A stretch of 64,000 nucleotides of DNA from an uncultured Paracoccaceae bacterium (GCA_947494675.1 CANLVP010000001.1:682001-746000), one strand, 5' to 3'. Positions 26,940 through 35,840 are shown, counted from the first letter of the stretch. Notes: generated by a model from the letters alone, not told the origin. Numbers and translations are program-made.

Positions 26940-27551
26940 TCAAAGCAGGCGGTAGTCGCGCGCCCTTTGAATCGCCTCGGCTGTCGTACGGGCAAGCAGG
27001 CTGTTTCGCGCCGCCGAAAGCCTTGCTTTCAGTGCACTTTCCGAGATGCCCAATTTCGCCGCCGCGGCCGCGTGGCGGTCGCCATCCGCGATTAGACGAA
27101 GCGCCGCGACCTGTGCGTCGGTCAGCGATTTTGGCGGCTCTGTCGCGATGTGAAGCTGCTGGATGATCTTGCTGAACTCGATCATCTCATCATCGGTGAA
27201 TTCGCGGTCAGGCCGCGAGGCAGAGGCAATGGAGCGTGAATTGATTGGCCCGGTCGACACTGCGAAACCGTAGTTCATGTCGAACTGCTTGGCCTGCCCC
27301 AGGATATCAAACGGATCAGGGATGCCGATTTCCGACCAGCGTGTCGTGCCTTCCTGGCTAAAGCCCCAGGCAATGATCGGGTCGCGCAGGGCAAAGGCCT
27401 GTTCGGTGTAAAGGTTGGTCCAGCCGTCGGGATAGGTCTGGTGGTGCAACAGCGGCAAGGCGAACCGGATATGGAGGGCGAAGAAGAACCCATCCGGCGC
27501 GCAGAAGGAAAGCTTGCGTGTATGAAATTCTATAACAGACTGAATGGACAT
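26940..27551 (-). CDS. LuxR-family quorum-sensing regulator
   Basis: This 203-residue protein has an N-terminal autoinducer-binding domain with Trp44, Tyr48, Asp57, Pro58 and Trp72. These match in spacing TraR Trp57, Tyr61, Asp70, Pro71 and Trp85, which contact the lactone. The C-terminal helix-turn-helix (about residues 140-195) is recognisable but divergent: the usual Thr-x-Arg-Glu-x-Glu is TDAQVA, and the scaffold is Ala-rich (GDRHAAAAAKLGISESALK). It is followed by luxI and is the obvious receptor for its product. Confidence 0.87.
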   Translation of the reverse strand: MSIQSVIEFHTRKLSFCAPDGFFFALHIRFALPLLHHQTYPDGWTNLYTEQAFALRDPIIAWGFSQEGTTRWSEIGIPDPFDILGQAKQFDMNYGFAVSTGPINSRSIASASRPDREFTDDEMIEFSKIIQQLHIATEPPKSLTDAQVAALRLIADGDRHAAAAAKLGISESALKARLSAARNSLLARTTAEAIQRARDYRLL

Positions 27552-27566
27552 ATCTTTTTAGACAAG

Positions 27567-27594
27567 TTGCCTGTGGAGCCGTCAACCGTAAATT
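27567..27594 (+). promoter_or_regulatory. weak promoter candidate for the small ORF at 27620
   Basis: TTGCCT (27567-27572) and TAAATT (27589-27594) are separated by 16 bp, 26 bp before the small ORF start and divergent from luxR. The match is modest. Confidence 0.3.
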
Positions 27595-27619
27595 GCACCA
27601 ATCAGCAAGGAGCCGCGGG

Positions 27620-27772
27620 ATGGCAGAGCGTGACATTTGGCGACAGATTGCAAAACTGACGGGTGATCAGTTGGCGGCGCTGCGTTTGTTTCTATTTCCC
27701 GGCGATAAGACTGCAAAAAAGTCAATAAAATCAAAAGATCAGGCCACGAAGGACAAAAAAGACACCGACTGA
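27620..27772 (+). CDS. small 50-residue basic/charged protein, unknown
   Basis: A 50-codon ORF starts with ATG 27620 behind AAGGAG (27607-27612, 7-bp spacing) and ends just before a bidirectional terminator. The N-terminal half (MAERDIWRQIAKLTGDQLAALRLFLFPG) looks like an amphipathic helix plus turn; the C-terminal half is almost all Lys, Asp, Thr and Ser. No family was recognised. Good ribosome binding site, terminator and position between luxR and rplQ support a real gene, but coding is not proven. Confidence 0.45.
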   Translation: MAERDIWRQIAKLTGDQLAALRLFLFPGDKTAKKSIKSKDQATKDKKDTD

Positions 27773-27794
27773 TTAGACTGGTGTTCGTAGACAC

Positions 27795-27827
27795 AAAAAA
27801 GGCCCCGTCATCGACAGGGCCTTTTTG
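27795..27827. terminator. bidirectional terminator at the end of the alpha operon
   Basis: AAAAAGGCCC and GGGCCTTTTT form a stem around an inner GTC/GAC pair. T tracts on both strands let it end the ribosomal operon (minus, after rplQ) and the small ORF (plus). Confidence 0.85.
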
Positions 27828-27848
27828 TATTTTCGGGCTGTGACGCGC

Positions 27849-28268
27849 TTAGTCTTCCGCTGCGTCAAATTCCGCCAGACGGGCCTTGTCAGCGGCGCCT
27901 TTTGCGTCGACATCGCGGTCGACGAATTCGATGATCGCCATTGGTGCCATGTCGCCATACCGGAAACCGGCCTTCATGACGCGGACATAGCCGCCCTGAC
28001 GGTCCTTGTAGCGTGGGCCCAGAACTTCAAACAGTTTGGCAACGTGCATGTCCTGCTTGAGGCGCGATGCGGCCTGACGGCGGGCGTGCAGATCGCCGCG
28101 CTTGCCCAGTGTGACCAGCTTGTCGATGACGCGCTTGAGTTCTTTTGCCTTCGGCAAAGTTGTTTTGATTTGCTCATGTTCGATGAGCGAGCCTGCCATG
28201 TTCGCAAACAGCGCCTTACGGTGCTCATGTGTGCGGTTGAGGCGGCGGTAACCACGTGCGTGACGCAT
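27849..28268 (-). CDS. rplQ: 50S ribosomal protein L17
   Basis: The 139-residue L17 begins [20 protein letters not shown] and contains [23 protein letters not shown]-like residues, matching the family along its length. The C-terminus is acidic (FDAAED). It is the last gene of the alpha operon, 115 bp after rpoA across a strong hairpin. Confidence 0.97.
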   Translation of the reverse strand: MRHARGYRRLNRTHEHRKALFANMAGSLIEHEQIKTTLPKAKELKRVIDKLVTLGKRGDLHARRQAASRLKQDMHVAKLFEVLGPRYKDRQGGYVRVMKAGFRYGDMAPMAIIEFVDRDVDAKGAADKARLAEFDAAED

Positions 28269-28355
28269 GATGAAGTCTCCATTTCGTATTAGGGTGGGTT
28301 GTGCGCTGCGTAGACGCCAACTCCGTTATTGGGGCACCATGCCCGGGTCGTGATC

Positions 28356-28375
28356 GGGCGGGGACACCCCCGCCC
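28356..28375 (-). terminator. perfect hairpin between rpoA and rplQ
   Basis: GGGCGGGG (28356-28363) and CCCCGCCC (28368-28375) form an 8-bp stem with a four-base loop just after the rpoA stop. There is no T tract, so it more likely stabilises the rpoA end or adjusts rplQ expression than terminates. Confidence 0.6.
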
Positions 28376-28383
28376 AGATTTCT

Positions 28384-29400
28384 TTAGAACTGGTCTTCGA
28401 ATTTCTTGGCCAGATCTTCGATGTTGTCTGGTGGCCAATCTTCGACGTCCATACCAAGGTGCAGACCCATGCCGGACAGGACTTCTTTGATTTCGTTCAA
28501 AGATTTCCGGCCAAAGTTTGGCGTGCGCAGCATCTCGGCTTCGGTTTTCTGGATCAGATCACCGATGTAGACGATGTTGTCGTTCTTGAGGCAGTTGGCG
28601 GAACGCACAGACAGCTCAAGCTCATCAACCTTCTTCAGCAGAAGCGGGTTGAATTCCAGACCGTCGTCGTCCTGACCAGCAGAGGCGGACTCAGGCTCAT
28701 CAAAGTTGACGAAGATCGACAGTTGGTCCTGCAGGATGCGTGCAGCATAGGCCACAGCGTCGTCCGGCGTGATAGAGCCATCGGTTTCGACCTTCATGGT
28801 CAGCTTGTCATAGTCGAGCACCTGACCTTCGCGGGTCGGCTGCACGTCATAAGACACCTTTTTGATTGGCGAGTAGATAGCGTCGATCGACATCATGCCG
28901 ATGGGCGCATCTTCTGGCTTGTTCTTGTCCGCAGACACATAGCCCTTGCCGGTGTTGACGGTCAGTTCCATGTAAAGGTCAGCGCCATCGTCGAGGTGAC
29001 AGATCACGTGTTCCTTGTTGAGGATCTCGATGCCAGCGGTTTCAGAGATGTCGCCAGCGGTCACAATGCCAGGGCCTTTGGCCTGAACGCTCAGACGCTT
29101 GGGGCCTTCGACTTCCATGCGGATCGCGACGCCTTTGAGGTTCAACACGATGTCAGTGACGTCTTCACGCACACCGGCGACGGATGAAAACTCGTGCAGC
29201 ACGTTGTCGATTTGCACGGCCGTAATCGCGGCCCCTTGCAGTGACGACATCAGGATGCGGCGCAGCGCGTTGCCCATTGTCAGACCAAAGCCACGCTCCA
29301 GCGGTTCGGCAATCACAGTTGCCTGACGTGCGGGATCGTTGCCCGGCTTGACTTCAAGCTGGTTCGGCTTGATCAGTTCTGCCCAGTTTTTGTGGATCAT
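28384..29400 (-). CDS. rpoA: RNA polymerase alpha subunit
   Basis: The 338-residue protein starts [17 protein letters not shown], has the alpha N-terminal dimerisation domain ([22 protein letters not shown]) and the C-terminal domain ([18 protein letters not shown] and [13 protein letters not shown]) that contacts UP elements and activators. ATG 29400 follows GGAGGG; the upstream in-frame ATG at 29412 overlaps that site. Confidence 0.97.
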   Translation of the reverse strand: MIHKNWAELIKPNQLEVKPGNDPARQATVIAEPLERGFGLTMGNALRRILMSSLQGAAITAVQIDNVLHEFSSVAGVREDVTDIVLNLKGVAIRMEVEGPKRLSVQAKGPGIVTAGDISETAGIEILNKEHVICHLDDGADLYMELTVNTGKGYVSADKNKPEDAPIGMMSIDAIYSPIKKVSYDVQPTREGQVLDYDKLTMKVETDGSITPDDAVAYAARILQDQLSIFVNFDEPESASAGQDDDGLEFNPLLLKKVDELELSVRSANCLKNDNIVYIGDLIQKTEAEMLRTPNFGRKSLNEIKEVLSGMGLHLGMDVEDWPPDNIEDLAKKFEDQF

Positions 29401-29465
29401 ATGTCCCTCCATACTTGTCTGCCTTCATGTCCAAAAAGGCAAACGCCCGAGGTTAAAATGACGGA

Positions 29466-29494
29466 TTGGGGCCGTGGACAAACCACGACCCCAA
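29466..29494 (-). terminator. hairpin between rpsK and rpoA
   Basis: TTGGGG-C-CGTGG (29466-29477) pairs with CCACG-A-CCCCAA (29483-29494) with one mismatch and a five-base loop. It lies directly after the rpsK stop without a T run. Confidence 0.55.
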
Positions 29495-29508
29495 GGCGTT
29501 GGGTGTGC

Positions 29509-29901
29509 TTAGACGCGGCGACGCTTTGGGGGGCGGCAACCGTTGTGCGCCATTGGGGTCACATCACGGATCGAGGTGATGTTGAAACCAACGGCAGCAA
29601 GCGCGCGCAGCGCACTTTCACGACCGGAACCGGGGCCCTGCACTTCGACTTCCAGCGTCTTGACGCCGTGCTCTTGTGCTTTCTTGCCAGCATCCTCGGC
29701 AGCCATCTGTGCTGCATAGGGTGTCGACTTCCGCGAGCCCTTGAACCCCATGGTGCCGGCAGACGACCATGAAATGGCGTTGCCCTGCACGTCAGAGATC
29801 AGGATCTTGGTGTTGTTGAAGCTTGAGTTGACGTGTGCAACCCCAGCGGCGATGTTCTTGGAGACCTTACGCTTACCGGTCCGGCGAGTATCACGAGCCA
29901 T
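29509..29901 (-). CDS. rpsK: 30S ribosomal protein S11
   Basis: This 130-residue S11 contains the conserved [37 protein letters not shown] and the C-terminal [11 protein letters not shown]. It follows rpsM by 12 bp. Confidence 0.97.
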   Translation of the reverse strand: MARDTRRTGKRKVSKNIAAGVAHVNSSFNNTKILISDVQGNAISWSSAGTMGFKGSRKSTPYAAQMAAEDAGKKAQEHGVKTLEVEVQGPGSGRESALRALAAVGFNITSIRDVTPMAHNGCRPPKRRRV

Positions 29902-29913
29902 GTCCGAGCCTCC

Positions 29914-30282
29914 TTATTTCTTCTTGCCAGCAATGGCCTTTGCAGGGCCTTTGCGTGTGCGTGCGTTGGTGTGTGTGCGCTGACCGCGGACAGGCAGGTT
30001 ACGACGGTGGCGCAGGCCACGGTAGCAACCCAAGTCCATCAGACGCTTGATGTTCATCTGTGTGTCGCGGCGCAGGTCGCCTTCGACTGTCAGGTGCTCA
30101 TCGATGTATTCACGGATCTTCAGGACTTCGGCGTCAGACAGGTCGTTGACGCGGCGGGCGAATTCGATGCCCGTGTCGTTGCAGATTTTCTCGGCCGTGG
30201 TCTGGCCGATACCGGTGATGTAGGTGAGGGCGATTGGAACCCGCTTTGCAGTCGGGATGTTTACGCCGGCAATACGTGCCAC
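29914..30282 (-). CDS. rpsM: 30S ribosomal protein S13
   Basis: This 122-residue S13 carries [39 protein letters not shown] and the basic tail. Alignment to the family places the start at GTG 30282, behind AAGGAA; the longer frame to 30333 has no family match. A GTG start is unusual for a highly expressed ribosomal gene and may be linked to translational control of the alpha operon. Confidence 0.95.
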   Translation of the reverse strand: MARIAGVNIPTAKRVPIALTYITGIGQTTAEKICNDTGIEFARRVNDLSDAEVLKIREYIDEHLTVEGDLRRDTQMNIKRLMDLGCYRGLRHRRNLPVRGQRTHTNARTRKGPAKAIAGKKK

Positions 30283-30304
30283 GTGTGCAATTCCTTTTCG
30301 TTGC

Positions 30305-30404
30305 GGGTCCGTCGTTCCAGACCCTTTTTTCACAACGGAAGCCCGGGCTATGAAAGGCGCCGGGCTGCGTCATATTCAGGTGTTCAAATGGGGCGCGACC
30401 CCAT
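30305..30404 (-). promoter_or_regulatory. structured rpsM leader
   Basis: The 145-base leader between the promoter and rpsM can form ATGGGG/CCCCAT (30388-30393 and 30399-30404), a GC-rich element around AGCCCGGGCT (30340-30349) and CCGGGCT (30360-30366), and GGGTC/GACCC (30305-30309 and 30320-30324). The position matches where ribosomal proteins autoregulate the alpha operon; the binder is not known. Confidence 0.45.
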
Positions 30405-30427
30405 GCGATTCCCTTGCGGGATGCCGC

Positions 30428-30456
30428 TATCTAGGGGGTGGTGAACAAAGGGTCAA
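30428..30456 (-). promoter_or_regulatory. promoter of the rpsM-rpsK-rpoA-rplQ segment
   Basis: On the minus strand TTGACC (30451-30456) and TAGATA (30428-30433) are exactly 17 bp apart, with a C-rich end of the spacer. It lies just downstream of the inserted membrane-protein gene and restarts the alpha operon. Confidence 0.7.
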
Positions 30457-30473
30457 CCCCTTGCCAACTTCTC

Positions 30474-30806
30474 CTACAATTCCACCATCTTTACGCCGTT
30501 CAGCAGACGCTTGATGACCGCTGGCCAGTAGACGAGATAAGCCAGTCCGAGAGTGACAATTGTTAGCAACAACCAAACCAAAGCATGGCCCAAAATGTCA
30601 CCAAAATTCACTTGGACATCCAACTTCGCGATCTTTGCCCCATCGCCGTCTACGACGTAGGTCCGATTGATCGGCGCCTTGATGAAATAGTAGGGCAAAA
30701 CAAACAGCGCCAAACCAAGCGTCACGATAGACAAAATTATCCAGATAACCAGTTGGCCAATGGCTTCACTCAGCGAAAACTCGCATTTCAAATTCTTACC
30801 CAGCAA
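30474..30806 (-). CDS. small two-segment membrane protein, unknown
   Basis: This 110-residue protein has hydrophobic stretches at about residues 18-45 and 72-95, each containing IVTLGLA, so it looks like a short internal duplication around a soluble loop (NRTYVVDGDGAKIAKLDVQVNF). No function was recognised. It sits between adk and rpsM on the same strand as the ribosomal genes and is visibly AT-richer than they are, suggesting later insertion. GTCTTTAA-type upstream sequence gives no clear ribosome binding site. Confidence 0.6.
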   Translation of the reverse strand: MLGKNLKCEFSLSEAIGQLVIWIILSIVTLGLALFVLPYYFIKAPINRTYVVDGDGAKIAKLDVQVNFGDILGHALVWLLLTIVTLGLAYLVYWPAVIKRLLNGVKMVEL

Positions 30807-30862
30807 GATTAGTCCCGTCCTATCTAAAAAATAATAGCGGGTTGCTAGATGCTATGGATCAA

Positions 30863-31453
30863 TTACGCAAGCACGCCCTTAATCGAGGCGGCCACCTCAT
30901 CCATGCTGGCAAGCCCGTCAACGGAAACCAGATCGCCCTTGGCGTAGTAATAGCCAATCAGCGGTGAGGTTTGTTTGTAGTAGGCCAGGAGCCGGACTTT
31001 CAGGCTTTCCTCGTTATCGTCTGCGCGGACGGGCTGGCCTGCGGCCTCCGCCTCTTTCGCGCGACCGACGATGCGTTCGACGAGAACCTCATCATCCACC
31101 TGCAATTCAACCACGTGGTCCAGTGGCTGATCGAGTTCTTTGAGCAGGGCGCCCAGGGCATCGGCCTGCGCCAAGGTCCGGGGGAAGCCGTCAAAGATAA
31201 AGCCATTTCCGCCGCCGCCATCAACAGCGTCGCCTTCAAGCTGTTCGCGGATCAGGCCGATCACGATCTCATCGGTGACAAGGTTGCCTGCGTCCATAAC
31301 GGCCGCGACCTTATTGCCCATTTCAGTGCCCGAGGTGCGTGCCGCGCGCAGCATGTCACCCGTGGACAGTTGCACCATGCCACGTTCTTCGACCAGACGC
31401 TGTGCTTGCGTGCCTTTGCCGGCGCCCGGAGGCCCCAAAAGTATAATGTTCAT
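30863..31453 (-). CDS. adk: adenylate kinase, short type
   Basis: This 196-residue kinase starts [20 protein letters not shown] (P-loop residues 7-14), has [14 protein letters not shown] and [18 protein letters not shown]. The LID region is short and lacks the four-Cys zinc site, the usual alphaproteobacterial form. It converts AMP plus ATP to two ADP. The start overlaps the secY stop by 4 bases. Confidence 0.96.
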   Translation of the reverse strand: MNIILLGPPGAGKGTQAQRLVEERGMVQLSTGDMLRAARTSGTEMGNKVAAVMDAGNLVTDEIVIGLIREQLEGDAVDGGGGNGFIFDGFPRTLAQADALGALLKELDQPLDHVVELQVDDEVLVERIVGRAKEAEAAGQPVRADDNEESLKVRLLAYYKQTSPLIGYYYAKGDLVSVDGLASMDEVAASIKGVLA

Positions 31454-32814
31454 CGGCGTGCAGGCCCTTTCTTTTTGGCACCCGAACCGCGCTTGCCGCG
31501 CAGCTGGGACTTCTCAATCAACCCTTCGTATTGATGGGCGAGCAGATGTGACTGGATTTGTTGGATCGTGTCCATCCCTACGCTCACAATAATCAGAACC
31601 GAAGTACCGCCAAAATAGAAAGGAATAGATAATTGCGCCCGCAAAATTTCCGGCAGAAGCGCAACGAGCGCCAGATAGCCAGAGCCCAGAACGAGCACGC
31701 GGGTCACGACGTAATCAAGGTATTCCGCCGTCTTCTTGCCCGGACGGATGCCGGGGATAAACCCGTTCTGGTTCTTGAGGTTGTCGGCCACGTCATCAAC
31801 TTTGAACGCCACTTCTTTGGTGTAGAAGTAGGTGAAGAAGATGATCATCGCCGAGAAGAAGATCAGGTAGGCGGGCTGACCGGGGCCAAAGTAGGCCAGA
31901 ATGGTCGACATCACCGGGCTGTTGGAACCGCCGCTGAACGTGCTGATCGTGGTTGGCAGTAGCAACAAAGCTGAGGCAAAGATCGCCGGGATCACGCCTG
32001 CAGGGTTCACCTTAATGGGCAGGTGGCTGGATGAGCCGTCATAGACCTTCATGCCGCGTTGCTGGCGGGGGTATTGGATGTGGATCTTGCGCAAAGAGCG
32101 TTCCATGAAGACCACAAAGGTCAGGGTCGCAATGACCATTAGGATCACACCGACAATGACTGCGGGGCTGATCGCGCCAGACTGGCCCTGGCTGAGGAAC
32201 TGCGCCAGAGCGGCAGGGATTTCAGCGATAATGCCAACAAAGATGATCAATGAGATACCGTTGCCGATGCCGCGTGCGGTGATCTGTTCACCCAGCCACA
32301 TCAGGAACATGGTGCCGCCGACGATGGTAATCACGCAGGACGCCGTAAAGAAGAGGCCCGGATCAGAGGCCAAACCGCCCGCTTCCAGCGATTTTGCAAG
32401 GCCGTAGGCCTGTGCAGTCGCCAGCACCACGGTGCCGTAGCGGGTATATTGGTTCAGCTTGCGGCGGCCCTGCTCACCCTCTTTTTTCAGCTGCTTGAGC
32501 GGTTCCCACATGGAGCCCAGAAGCTGCACGATGATCGAGGCCGAGATATAGGGCATGATGCCAAGGGCAAAGATGCCCATACGGCTAAGCGCGCCGCCGG
32601 TGAACATCGACAGGATGCCGCCGATCCCCGCGGCTGCGTCTTCCATAAACGCCCGCAATTCAACGCCATCAATGCCCGGAACGGGAATGTAGGTGCCCAA
32701 GCGATAGACGATCAGAAGGCCGAGTGTAAACCAGATGCGCTGACGCAATTCGGTGGCTTTACCGAATGCGCCCCAGCTCATGTTGGCGGCCATTTGTTCT
32801 GCTGCGGATGCCAT
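31450..32814 (-). CDS. secY: protein translocase subunit SecY
   Basis: This 454-residue protein has ten predicted membrane segments and SecY hallmarks [44 protein letters not shown] and [27 protein letters not shown]. It is the channel of the Sec translocon. The C-terminal tail is basic ([14 protein letters not shown]). Confidence 0.97.
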   Translation of the reverse strand: MASAAEQMAANMSWGAFGKATELRQRIWFTLGLLIVYRLGTYIPVPGIDGVELRAFMEDAAAGIGGILSMFTGGALSRMGIFALGIMPYISASIIVQLLGSMWEPLKQLKKEGEQGRRKLNQYTRYGTVVLATAQAYGLAKSLEAGGLASDPGLFFTASCVITIVGGTMFLMWLGEQITARGIGNGISLIIFVGIIAEIPAALAQFLSQGQSGAISPAVIVGVILMVIATLTFVVFMERSLRKIHIQYPRQQRGMKVYDGSSSHLPIKVNPAGVIPAIFASALLLLPTTISTFSGGSNSPVMSTILAYFGPGQPAYLIFFSAMIIFFTYFYTKEVAFKVDDVADNLKNQNGFIPGIRPGKKTAEYLDYVVTRVLVLGSGYLALVALLPEILRAQLSIPFYFGGTSVLIIVSVGMDTIQQIQSHLLAHQYEGLIEKSQLRGKRGSGAKKKGPARR

Positions 32815-32832
32815 TTTTGCCCCTTGTCAGGA

Positions 32833-32867
32833 AAACACCGCGCCACGGTTTCCCGGGCGCGGCGTTT
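32833..32867 (-). terminator. GC hairpin between rplO and secY
   Basis: CCGCGCC (32838-32844) pairs with GGCGCGG (32856-32862), extended by AAAC/GTTT across a mismatch, in the 102-bp gap after rplO. No U tract follows, so it is a candidate attenuator or processing site. Confidence 0.5.
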
Positions 32868-32916
32868 GGGAAATTGAGATGCTTATGTAAGCGACGCATG
32901 CGCCGCTCACAAGACG

Positions 32917-33390
32917 TTACTCTGCCGCTGCCGGTGTTGTGACGGTCAGTGAGCCGCCCGCTTTCTCGACCGCAGCAACCGCACCCTTGGAGGCGCCGGT
33001 GACGCTGATCTTAGCTTTGGCGGTAAATTCGCCTTTGGCCAGAACGCGGATACCGTCTTTTTTGCGGCGGATCAGACCGGATGCGATCAGCGCATCTTCG
33101 GTGATCTCTGCCTTGACGTCGATCTTGCCCGCGTCGATGAATTTCTGGATCAGGCCCAGGTTCACGACCGAGTAAGTCTTTGAATTGATGTTGTTAAAGC
33201 CGCGCTTTGGCAGGCGCTGGTACAATGGCATCTGACCGCCTTCGTAGCCTTTGATCGCCACACCCGAACGGGACTTTTGACCTTTGATACCGCGGCCACC
33301 CATCTTACCTTTGCCCGAACCCGGACCACGGCCAATGCGTTTCTTGCGGTGTGTTGCGCCTTCGTTGTCGCGCAGTTCATTCAGTTTCAT
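32917..33390 (-). CDS. rplO: 50S ribosomal protein L15
   Basis: This 157-residue L15 starts [29 protein letters not shown] and has [18 protein letters not shown] and the C-terminal [11 protein letters not shown]. The ATG at 33390 follows AGGAG; the longer in-frame start lies in the leader. It heads the rplO-secY-adk segment. Confidence 0.97.
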   Translation of the reverse strand: MKLNELRDNEGATHRKKRIGRGPGSGKGKMGGRGIKGQKSRSGVAIKGYEGGQMPLYQRLPKRGFNNINSKTYSVVNLGLIQKFIDAGKIDVKAEITEDALIASGLIRRKKDGIRVLAKGEFTAKAKISVTGASKGAVAAVEKAGGSLTVTTPAAAE

Positions 33391-33694
33391 ATCGCTTCTC
33401 CTCTTGCCGGAAGACCCCACCGAAGCGATCGGAAAACGGGGCACACGGCGTTGCATTGAGTCGAAATCGTAACCCCGACTAGCGGCGTATAGCGGGGTGG
33501 GTGTGGTGGATCAAGGGGGCAGCCGGATTTGTTTAACGCCGTTAAGAATAAGGCAAAAACCGATGGCACAGCCCATACACAAGTGATGCACAACCCATGC
33601 GCATGATGGGCGCGCGAAAGATGGTTAATCGACCGTACGGTTACAGCCGTCCCATTGCGCGATTCCGGAGACGATTGCCGCGCTTTTTGCCTGT
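33391..33694. other. 304-bp gap between ilvA and rplO
   Basis: No gene was seen. The region holds the rplO promoter (33486-33514), its leader, a perfect TTAACG-C-CGTTAA palindrome (33533-33545) and a second palindrome ACCGTACGGT (33632-33641). No T-tract terminator for ilvA was obvious. Confidence 0.6.
33486..33514 (-). promoter_or_regulatory. promoter of the rplO-secY-adk segment
   Basis: TTGATC (33509-33514) and TATACG (33486-33491) on the minus strand are separated by exactly 17 bases of C/A-rich sequence, 96 bp upstream of the rplO ATG. Confidence 0.75.
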
Positions 33695-34909
33695 TCAGAC
33701 GCCATCCAGATCGCACCGCAGCCGGAATCCTTCGTCACGCAGAGTGGTGACGATGGTGCGGACGTGGTGGGCGTCGCGGGCTTCGATGACGACGTCGAGT
33801 TCGGCTTGTTTGAGGCTGACCGATTGCATCATGCGCTGGTGGATGACCTCGATCACGTTGGCACCGGCCTCGCCGATGATGCGGCTGATGGTGGAGAGTT
33901 GGCCGGGGGTGTCGTCAATTTCGAACGTCAGGCGGGCGATGCGGCCGTCGCGGACGAGGCCGCGCAGGATCAGGGTTGAGAGCAAGCGGCTGTCGATATT
34001 GCCGCCGCAGATCACAAGACCGACCTTTTTGCCTTTGAGTTCCGCGAGGTGTTCCTTGATCACGGCGAGGCCCGCGCCGGGGGCACCTTCGACGACCAGT
34101 TTTTCGTTGGACAGGAGGTCAAAGACTGCGTCCTCGATTGCGGCTTCGTCCACGGAGTAGACGTGATCGACGGTGTCACGGATCACCGCGATATTCGCAG
34201 CAGAGGGGGCGCGGACGGCGATGCCTTCGGCGAGGGTAGCGCCGTCGAAGTGAGTATCAGTGCCGTCAAACTGGGCTTTGACCGCGTCAAAGAGGTGAGC
34301 TTGCGCGCCGATCACCTGCACGTCCGGCTTGATACCCTTTGCGGCCACGGCCATGCCCGCGATCAGGCCACCGCCGCCAATGGGCACGACGATCACGTCG
34401 AGGTCGGGCTGTTGGTCGAGCATCTCAAGTGCAACGGTCCCCTGTCCTGCGGCCACGATGGGATCGTCAAATGGGTGCACAAAGGTCAGCCCGTCCGAGG
34501 CCGCGAGGTCGTTGGTAAAGGCCACACTGTCGTCAAATCCGGTGCCGTGCAGGATAACGCGGGCACCAAGCTCTTCGGTCCGTTGGACTTTGTTGAAGGG
34601 CGTGCCCTTGGGCATGACGATGGTGGCGGCGATGCCGAGGCGTTGCGCGTGATAGGCGAGGCCCTGGGCGTGGTTTCCGGCGGAACAGGCAATGACGCCT
34701 GCGGATTTTTGGGCGTCGGTCAGGGTCAGCAGCTTGGCCAGCGCGCCACGTGCCTTGAAGGCGTTGGTGTGCTGGAGGTTTTCCAGCTTGAGGTAAAGGT
34801 CGATGCCAAGGTGCAGCGACAGGCGGTTGGCGCGCACGGTGGGTGTCAGGATCGTCGCATCACGGATCGCGTCGTGGGCGGATTGGATATCGGCAAGTGT
34901 GAGCGACAT
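33695..34909 (-). CDS. ilvA: threonine ammonia-lyase
   Basis: This 404-residue PLP enzyme has KLENLQHTNAFKARGA (PLP Lys52), the glycine loop VPIGGGGLIAGMA, SAGNHAQGLA and a single C-terminal ACT-like regulatory domain (from about residue 325, FEIDDTPGQLSTISRIIGEAG). It deaminates threonine to 2-oxobutanoate, the first step of isoleucine synthesis. It is inserted between rpmD and rplO on the same strand but behind a strong terminator, so it needs its own promoter. Confidence 0.93.
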   Translation of the reverse strand: MSLTLADIQSAHDAIRDATILTPTVRANRLSLHLGIDLYLKLENLQHTNAFKARGALAKLLTLTDAQKSAGVIACSAGNHAQGLAYHAQRLGIAATIVMPKGTPFNKVQRTEELGARVILHGTGFDDSVAFTNDLAASDGLTFVHPFDDPIVAAGQGTVALEMLDQQPDLDVIVVPIGGGGLIAGMAVAAKGIKPDVQVIGAQAHLFDAVKAQFDGTDTHFDGATLAEGIAVRAPSAANIAVIRDTVDHVYSVDEAAIEDAVFDLLSNEKLVVEGAPGAGLAVIKEHLAELKGKKVGLVICGGNIDSRLLSTLILRGLVRDGRIARLTFEIDDTPGQLSTISRIIGEAGANVIEVIHQRMMQSVSLKQAELDVVIEARDAHHVRTIVTTLRDEGFRLRCDLDGV

Positions 34910-34933
34910 GGGCGGCCCCCCCTTGGTGAAACG

Positions 34934-34964
34934 AAAAACCCCGGACCATTGGCCCGGGGTTTTT
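34934..34964. terminator. intrinsic terminator between rpmD and ilvA
   Basis: AAAAACCCCGG (34934-34944) and CCGGGGTTTTT (34954-34964) form an 11-bp palindromic stem with T tracts in both directions. On the minus strand it ends the rpmC-to-rpmD segment. Confidence 0.85.
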
Positions 34965-34997
34965 ATTCGATTGCGGGTCGGCGCAGGGCTCCGCCCG

Positions 34998-35057
34998 TAA
35001 ACACATCAAACGCTCCACTGGAACGTTTGCCGGGCCAGTGGCCCGGTCATGTGTTTA
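34998..35057. repeat. three-way-junction-like inverted repeat at the rpmD 3' end
   Basis: TAAACACAT (34998-35006) and ATGTGTTTA (35049-35057) form a 9-bp outer stem. It encloses two hairpins: CAAACG/CGTTTG (35007-35012 and 35024-35029) and CCGGGCC/GGCCCGG (35030-35036 and 35040-35046). The structure includes the rpmD stop codon and lies before the terminator. Confidence 0.75.
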
Positions 35058-35243
35058 CCCCTTTTCTTCGATGATCTCGACGAGGTGGGGGATTTTGTTG
35101 ACCATGCCGCGCACGGAAGGGGTGTCTTCCAGCTCGCGGGTCCGGTTCATTTTGTTCAGGCCAAGACCGATCAGGGTCTGGCGCTGCTTTTCGGGGCGGC
35201 GGATCGGAGAGCCGATCTGCTTGACGACGATTGTTTTAGCCAT
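35055..35243 (-). CDS. rpmD: 50S ribosomal protein L30
   Basis: This 62-residue L30 starts [20 protein letters not shown], followed by [19 protein letters not shown] and [17 protein letters not shown], full-length for the bacterial type. It is 12 bp after rpsE. Its stop codon is part of a large inverted repeat. Confidence 0.97.
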   Translation of the reverse strand: MAKTIVVKQIGSPIRRPEKQRQTLIGLGLNKMNRTRELEDTPSVRGMVNKIPHLVEIIEEKG

Positions 35244-35255
35244 ATCGCGGTCTCC

Positions 35256-35840
35256 TTATGCTTCTGCTTCAGCAGGTGCGGCATCGGCAGCCGGTGCATC
35301 ATCCCGCTTGGGGAGGATGTCGGCGACTTTCTTGCCACGACGCTGGGCCACGTTGCGCGGTGACTGCTCTTTTTGCAGGCCGTTCATGGTGGCGCGGATC
35401 ATGTTGTAGGGGTTGGCAGAGCCGATGGACTTGGACACGACGTCCTGCACGCCCAGCATTTCGAACACGGCACGCATTGGACCACCTGCGATGATCCCGG
35501 TACCTTGTGGGGCCTGACGCATGACGACTTTACCAGCGCCGTGACGTCCTTCGACGTCGTGGTGCAGGGTGCGGCCGTCCTTGAGGGCGACGCGGATCAT
35601 CTGGCGCTTGGCTTGCTCAGTGGCTTTGCGGATCGCTTCTGGCACTTCTTTGGCTTTACCTTTGCCAAAGCCGACGCGGCCCTTTTGGTCACCGACAACG
35701 ACGAGGGCTGCGAAACCGAAGTTCTTGCCGCCTTTGGTTGTCTTGGAGACCCGGTTGATGGCGACCAGACGGTCGGCAAACTCGGGTGCTGCTTCTTCAC
35801 GGCGGCCGCGGCCACCCCGGTTGTTATCACGTTCTGCCAT
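35256..35840 (-). CDS. rpsE: 30S ribosomal protein S5
   Basis: This 194-residue S5 has the conserved [30 protein letters not shown] and [24 protein letters not shown]-like region. The C-terminal 15 residues form an Ala/Asp/Glu-rich tail ([15 protein letters not shown]) beyond the conserved fold, like the longer tail seen on L3 in this window. Confidence 0.96.
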   Translation of the reverse strand: MAERDNNRGGRGRREEAAPEFADRLVAINRVSKTTKGGKNFGFAALVVVGDQKGRVGFGKGKAKEVPEAIRKATEQAKRQMIRVALKDGRTLHHDVEGRHGAGKVVMRQAPQGTGIIAGGPMRAVFEMLGVQDVVSKSIGSANPYNMIRATMNGLQKEQSPRNVAQRRGKKVADILPKRDDAPAADAAPAEAEA

